Source: Chloroflexota bacterium (GTDB taxonomy: Bacteria; Chloroflexota; Dehalococcoidia; Lucifugimonadales; UBA3495). From it: a stretch of 6,186 bases of DNA. Positions within the stretch are counted from its first letter, which is position 1, and every line of letters begins with the position of its first letter. Positions 1 through 6,186 of the stretch are shown in pieces. Where the stretch lies: positions 1 through 6,186 of the forward strand of contig JADFPM010000162.1 of NCBI GenBank assembly GCA_022562335.1. Reading direction: 5' to 3'. Position numbers and translations under genes: made by a program. The notes under the pieces were generated by a model. It worked only from the letters and a program-made list of their open reading frames with translations, had not been told where the DNA came from and did no database searches.

Positions 1-387
1 TCATGGTGCGCACCTGAATGCACACGCCCCGCCGTTGGGGGCACCCGGGACCGTAGGTCACCCGGTTCTTCAAAGAGTTCTGCACGTAATGCAACGCCGG
101 AGCCTTGGTCTTTTTATGGACCGGGGTTCGGCCTTTTCGGACTAATTGGTTGACTGTGGGCACACTTATACCTCGTTGGTCAAAAGACAACGTTTATTAC
201 TTTAACAATGCCGGGCTCGTGTGTCAACTAAAATACGGCTCGGCCACATACGGAAATGGCCGCGCAACAGGCCGTCTTTTGACCTGGCGGTTGGGTGCTT
301 CCCTCGGGCGGCCGTTTTCATGTTGGTCCGGCAATCTAACGGGCATGCCGAGCGGTCAGGCGATGAAGCAGCATCCGGCGTTCCGTG
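1..387. other. Upstream region with no supportable gene
   Basis: No convincing coding region is visible on either strand. Two + frames are open from the left edge to stops at 143-145 and about 151-153. They could be the tail of an upstream gene, but their translations resemble nothing I recognise. A longer open frame at 105-575 runs straight through the promoter and the riboswitch core, so I treat it as chance. What can be seen is secondary-structure potential: the long-range inverted repeat at 178-284 and a hairpin CGGCCA/TGGCCG (241-246/257-262). It may be an ordinary intergenic region, an unrecognised structured RNA or a decayed gene. Confidence 0.5.
178..284. repeat. Perfect 11-bp inverted repeat, 85-nt spacer
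   Basis: GGTCAAAAGAC at 178-188 is the exact reverse complement of GTCTTTTGACC at 274-284. Inside the spacer there is a second stem, CGGCCA (241-246) with TGGCCG (257-262). The left arm overlaps an alternative local hairpin, CGTTG (174-178) with CAACG (188-192), so two exclusive folds can be drawn. No T-tract follows, so it is not a terminator. It may be part of a structured RNA, ends of a degenerate element, or coincidence. Confidence 0.45.
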
Positions 388-416
388 TTGACATACATGT
401 GGCGCCGGTTTACAGT
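388..416 (+). promoter_or_regulatory. Sigma70-type promoter of the B12 operon
   Basis: A perfect -35 box TTGACA (388-393) is followed, after exactly 17 bp, by TACAGT (411-416), which matches four of six bases of TATAAT. Transcription would start near 423, about 60 nt before the riboswitch aptamer, which is the position expected for a riboswitch-controlled operon. It lies inside the chance open frame at 105-575 and argues against that frame being a gene. A competing promoter farther upstream cannot be excluded. Confidence 0.6.
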
Positions 417-429
417 GATTTGGCGCCGG
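401..429. repeat. Direct repeat GGCGCCGG flanking the -10 box
   Basis: GGCGCCGG occurs at 401-408 and again at 422-429, 21 bp apart (about two helical turns), on either side of the putative -10 hexamer. The GGCGCC core is itself palindromic, so the two copies can also pair as a 6-bp stem. The placement would suit an operator, but no known regulator site is recognised. Confidence 0.3.
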
Positions 430-461
430 GATTCAGAACTTGGTTTCAGGGTACATCCCGG
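426..461 (+). other. 5' leader hairpin upstream of the aptamer
   Basis: CCGGGAT (426-432) pairs perfectly with ATCCCGG (455-461), giving a 7-bp stem with a 22-nt loop directly after the predicted transcription start. No T-tract follows, so it is not a terminator. It could stabilise the 5' end of the message. Its function is unknown. Confidence 0.35.
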
Positions 462-482
462 ACCGCCACCTTAAAAATCGAT

Positions 483-658
483 TGTCCTCCCGAGGCGCCC
501 ATCAGGCTTAAATTGGGGAAGGCGGTGCGAATCCGCCGCGGTTGCGCCACTGTGTACGGGGTGGATGTCTCTTAAAATCTGGGCATGCCAACGGAAACCC
601 CCAGCAAGTCCCAGACCATGATTCATCCCGTGAGCCAGGAATCCTGCCCGGGAAGGCG
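483..658 (+). promoter_or_regulatory. Cobalamin (adenosylcobalamin) riboswitch
   Basis: The conserved aptamer core is readable in order. The segment AGGCTTAA with GGGGAA lies at 504-520. The P6 hairpin is GGCGG/CCGCC (521-525/533-537) closing the GGTGCGAATCC signature. CGCCACTGT follows at 545-553, then ACGGGG. The B12 box AGCCAGGAATCCTGCC is at 633-648 and differs from the usual consensus only near its centre. P1 can be formed by CCTCCCG (486-492) with CGGGAAGG (649-656), with one bulged A. The family binds cobalamin and represses B12 synthesis or uptake genes. Here it precedes cbiE and cobN, which fits. The exact ends are approximate and the peripheral stems (roughly 560-630) were not resolved. 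Confidence 0.93.
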
Positions 659-754
659 GAGCTCTAGTCTGCGCTGAACAGAAAGGTTCCGAATGCGACG
701 TGTGCCCGTTGGGCCACCGACGCTATGCTGACCAAGCATTTGGATACTATGACC

Positions 755-785
755 CCCCGGCGTTGCTAGAGCCGGGGTTTTTTTT
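755..785 (+). terminator. Intrinsic terminator, likely riboswitch expression platform
   Basis: CCCCGGC (755-761) and GCCGGGG (771-777) form a perfect 7-bp GC-rich stem with a 9-nt loop, followed at once by eight Ts (778-785). It lies about 100 nt after the aptamer and about 175 nt before cbiE, with no gene between, so attenuation is the natural reading. CCGGG at 648-652, which overlaps the 3' side of P1, can pair with CCCGG (756-760) and would disrupt this terminator when P1 is open. Confidence 0.88.
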
Positions 786-805
786 GCCCCATGGAAAAAT
801 GGGTA

Positions 806-899
806 GACAAGCCTGTCCTGATCCTTCCGCGGAAGGACGAAGGGCTCACCAAGAACGGAGGGTGTCCTTCCGGCCCGTTCGCCCTGAGCTTGCCGAAAG
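806..899. repeat. Palindromic repeat-like segment between terminator and cbiE
   Basis: TCCTTCCGCGGAAGGA (822-837) is a perfect 16-bp palindrome. Its right half also pairs with a second copy: CGGAAGGAC (830-838) with GTCCTTCCG (864-872), a 9-bp stem. It is followed by a segment at about 875-898 containing CGTTCGCCCTGAGCTTG, which I recognise as half of a common dispersed palindrome in Chloroflexota and some proteobacterial genomes. No second copy is present in the window, so repeat status rests on memory. It sits in the leader of the operon mRNA, downstream of the terminator. Confidence 0.55.
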
Positions 900-961
900 A
901 TGGCGGATTTTGGATAGACTGCTCTGAGAAAAATTTTGAGGCGCTTTGAACCTGGCCAATC

Positions 962-1687
962 ATGACCAGAAACACTAAAGAAACATACATGACCATAGTG
1001 GGCGTTGGACCGGGAGACGCTCAGATGCTCACCTTGCGGGGCCAGCAGGCCCTGCAGAAGGCCGATCTGGTGGTGGGATTCAAAACCGTGCTGGACGTGG
1101 TGACGCCGTGGCTGGGAAACGCCGAGGTGCGGCCCATGGCTTACCGGGACCAGGAAGAGGTCCTGGAATATGCCGGCCAGCAGGCGGCCCTGGGCAAGGA
1201 CTGCGTTGTCTGCTGTTGGGGCGACCTGAACGTGTCCGCCAGGGAGTTGCTGCTGCGGGTCAAGCGCCGGGTGGACCGGATAGAGTTGATACCTGGCATC
1301 AGCTCGGTGCAAATGGCCTGCGCCCGAGCGGGCATCTCATTGGAAGACGTGGTGTTCATCACCCTGCACCAGCGAAAGGAGCCTGTTTCCGACATGCTGG
1401 AACTGGTGCATTACCTTAATGAGAATAAGCGCCACGTCATCCTGTTGCCAAGGCCATTCGACCTGATGCCCGCCACGATAGCGTCCCGATTGGTCGATGA
1501 GGGCATCCCCGGTTCCCGCCCGTTGACGATCTACCAAAGGCTTAGCCTGGAGGGCGAAGCGGAATGGCAAGGCAGCCTGGAGGAATGCGCCGCCCTGTCC
1601 CAGGAATTCAGCGATCTGACCATCTTGGTTTTCCCCGTACCCGAGCTTCACGCGGGCCGGGAAGCCGACGCCCAAGGCGTCATCTGA
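962..1687 (+). CDS. cbiE: CbiE-type cobalt-precorrin-7 (C5)-methyltransferase
   Basis: This is a 241-residue tetrapyrrole methylase expected to transfer methyl from S-adenosylmethionine to C5 of the corrin ring in the cytoplasm, late in B12 synthesis. Visible family marks are the N-terminal GVGPGD glycine loop (residues 14-19), PGISSVQ (111-117) and the LHxR-like LHQR (135-138), in CbiE order. It lacks the C-terminal decarboxylase (CbiT) domain of CobL fusions, so a separate CbiT would be needed; none is in this window. The usual SGDP-like loop reads WGDLN (86-90), which is non-canonical. An in-frame TGA at 947-949 limits the start to 962 or the ATG at 989 (M10, just before TIVGVGPGD). Neither has a good Shine-Dalgarno, and 989 fits the family's short N-terminus equally well. 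Expression is probably under the upstream B12 riboswitch. The TP-methylase assignment is firm; CbiE rather than another ring methylase is likely. Confidence 0.85.
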   Translation: MTRNTKETYMTIVGVGPGDAQMLTLRGQQALQKADLVVGFKTVLDVVTPWLGNAEVRPMAYRDQEEVLEYAGQQAALGKDCVVCCWGDLNVSARELLLRVKRRVDRIELIPGISSVQMACARAGISLEDVVFITLHQRKEPVSDMLELVHYLNENKRHVILLPRPFDLMPATIASRLVDEGIPGSRPLTIYQRLSLEGEAEWQGSLEECAALSQEFSDLTILVFPVPELHAGREADAQGVI

Positions 1688-1704
1688 TGAGTGTGATCTA
1701 AAAG

Positions 1705-5595
<3,891 letters not shown>

Positions 5596-5613
5596 TTCCG
5601 AATGTGCAAATAA

Positions 5614-5641
5614 CAGGTTGTATCCTCCAGGTTGTATCCTC
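5614..5641. repeat. 14-bp perfect tandem duplication
   Basis: CAGGTTGTATCCTC occurs twice in direct succession (5614-5627 and 5628-5641), between the cobN stop and the Shine-Dalgarno of the next gene. It creates a TTG at 5632 that opens an in-frame extension of the downstream gene, but that extension precedes the real ribosome site and is probably not translated. Replication slippage is the simplest origin. Confidence 0.85.
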
Positions 5642-5645
5642 ACCG

Positions 5646-5651
5646 AAGGAG
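5646..5651 (+). promoter_or_regulatory. Shine-Dalgarno deciding the GTG 5659 start
   Basis: AAGGAG lies 7 nt before GTG (5659-5661), an ideal spacing. It places the start of the small gene at 5659 rather than at the TTG at 5632, which lies upstream of this site. Confidence 0.8.
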
Positions 5652-5658
5652 CCGGTCT

Positions 5659-6084
5659 GTGGAAATAGCTTTGGAACTTGTTACAGAACTAGCCAAAGAT
5701 GATAATATGATGTGGGTCGTGGGGGGTGGTGAAGTGGTGAGCGAGAACGACTCCAAGGGAATAAAAAAGCCCGAGTTCTCCAACGGCTGGGTTACCGTCG
5801 AGGCGGACAACTGGCACTTCCACCTGGGGATCGATACCGTGACCGGGATACAGTTCGTGGAAGCGGAGAGCCACGAGGACCTTATCTCATACTACGTCCG
5901 GTTCTCCAACGAAAAGGAAGAAACGCTCCTGCGCAGTTATTTCCCCAACCCGTACTTGGACGAGAACCAGAAGCGCACCGAGCTACAGCCGGAAAAATTG
6001 AAGGCATTCGAGGACATGCGGGAAAGATACGTGGGCCGGGATGGCATCATCTTCGCAAAACGGCCCCGGCAACCCGCGAAATAA
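5659..6084 (+). CDS. Small soluble protein, possibly ChuX/HutX-like ligand binder
   Basis: This is a 141-residue protein starting at GTG with AAGGAG 7 nt upstream. It has no signal peptide or membrane segment and should be cytoplasmic. The sequence shows an N-terminal helix-like stretch, a glycine-rich turn (VVGGGE, 20-25), a beta-rich middle with GWVTVEADNWHFHL (43-56) and IQFVEAE (64-70), then YYVRFSN (78-84), SYFPNP (93-98) and a C-terminal helix followed by GRDGIIF (126-132). The overall pattern recalls the ChuX/HutX family of heme-like substrate-binding proteins, but I cannot confirm this by eye and the match may be only to the fold. W52, H53 and H55 are candidate ligand contacts. It lies 63 bp after cobN on the same strand, which suggests a tetrapyrrole- or metal-handling role in B12 synthesis. 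That it is a real gene is well supported; its function is a hypothesis. Confidence 0.8.
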   Translation: MEIALELVTELAKDDNMMWVVGGGEVVSENDSKGIKKPEFSNGWVTVEADNWHFHLGIDTVTGIQFVEAESHEDLISYYVRFSNEKEETLLRSYFPNPYLDENQKRTELQPEKLKAFEDMRERYVGRDGIIFAKRPRQPAK

Positions 6085-6164
6085 CCCGGCCGGCTAAATC
6101 AGTTTACCCAACCGGGCCGATACCGAGATCGCGGCCCAGTATCGATCAAATATCAAGGTTGAAC

Positions 6165-6170
6165 AGGAGG
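6165..6170 (+). promoter_or_regulatory. Shine-Dalgarno of the last, truncated gene
   Basis: AGGAGG sits 5 nt before the ATG at 6176. This strong site supports a real gene start at the window edge. The 91 bp between it and the preceding stop contain only a weak CCCGG/CCGGG pairing (6085-6089/6112-6116) without a T-tract, so no terminator is seen and the operon probably continues. Confidence 0.75.
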
Positions 6171-6175
6171 GTTCT

Positions 6176-6186
6176 ATGGCAACGGC
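6176..6186 (+). CDS. Start of a further gene (partial, 5' end only)
   Basis: ATG GCA ACG GC begins a reading frame (Met-Ala-Thr-Ala) that is cut by the window end. AGGAGG precedes it by 5 nt. Nothing can be said of its product from four codons. From its place after cobN, an AAA+ chelatase partner (ChlI/BchI- or CobS-like) or another cob/cbi gene would be natural guesses, offered only as context. Confidence 0.55.

Noticed and set aside
1..145. C-terminal end of an upstream gene in an open + frame from the left edge
   Set aside because: About 47 codons are open to TAA at 143-145, but a second frame is also open to about 153 and neither gives a recognisable protein end.
105..575. 156-codon open frame on the + strand
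   Set aside because: It overlaps the -35/-10 promoter and the conserved core of the cobalamin riboswitch, and its translation resembles no family I know. Most likely chance.
788..803. Small hairpin CCCAT/ATGGG after the terminator
   Set aside because: Only 5 bp, no T-tract and no conserved context; taken as chance.
623..1312. 229-codon open frame on the - strand
   Set aside because: It runs antisense through the riboswitch end, the terminator and cbiE, with no domain signature.
5632..5658. Upstream TTG start for the small gene
   Set aside because: It lies before the AAGGAG ribosome site, and its nine extra residues come partly from the tandem duplication. GTG at 5659 is far better placed.
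6085..6116. Possible terminator after the small gene
   Set aside because: Only a 5-bp CCCGG/CCGGG pairing with a long loop and no T-tract; not supported.

Overview
The window is a vitamin B12 (cobalamin) biosynthesis locus, all on the + strand. It holds a long non-coding leader with a promoter, a cobalamin riboswitch and an intrinsic terminator. These are followed by a CbiE-type corrin-ring methyltransferase gene, a full-length cobN (large subunit of the ATP-dependent cobaltochelatase), a small gene for a possible tetrapyrrole- or heme-like-ligand binding protein, and the first codons of a further gene. The DNA is moderately GC-rich. A stand-alone cbiE beside cobN, and intergenic palindromes of a kind I remember from Chloroflexota (Dehalococcoidia/SAR202) genomes, suggest such a bacterium. 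That assignment is a weak inference.

Layout. Bases 1-387 hold no gene I can support, only a perfect 11-bp inverted repeat (178-188/274-284) and small hairpins. A promoter-like TTGACA-17 bp-TACAGT lies at 388-416. The cobalamin riboswitch aptamer follows at about 483-658, with its P6 stem, the conserved GCCACTG core and a B12 box. A textbook terminator at 755-785 is probably its expression platform; a short antiterminator pairing that excludes P1 can be drawn. Bases 786-961 carry a palindromic repeat-like segment. Then come cbiE (962-1687), a 17-nt gap, cobN (1705-5595), a 14-bp tandem duplication, a strong Shine-Dalgarno, the small gene (GTG 5659-6084), and a new start codon with AGGAGG at 6176.

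How it works together (inference from families): at high adenosylcobalamin the riboswitch should favour the terminator and shut off the operon. At low B12, read-through would give the C5(,15)-methyltransferase for the corrin ring and the chelatase that inserts cobalt. The small protein's place in the operon suggests handling of a tetrapyrrole or metal, but this is unproven. The truncated last gene may be an AAA+ chelatase partner, but only four codons are visible.

The most unusual feature is a dispersed-type palindromic repeat lodged in frame inside cobN (4780-4838), which adds a low-complexity Pro/Ser/Gly/Glu segment just before a conserved chelatase block. I found no wholly unknown system; most of the window is a recognisable B12 operon.
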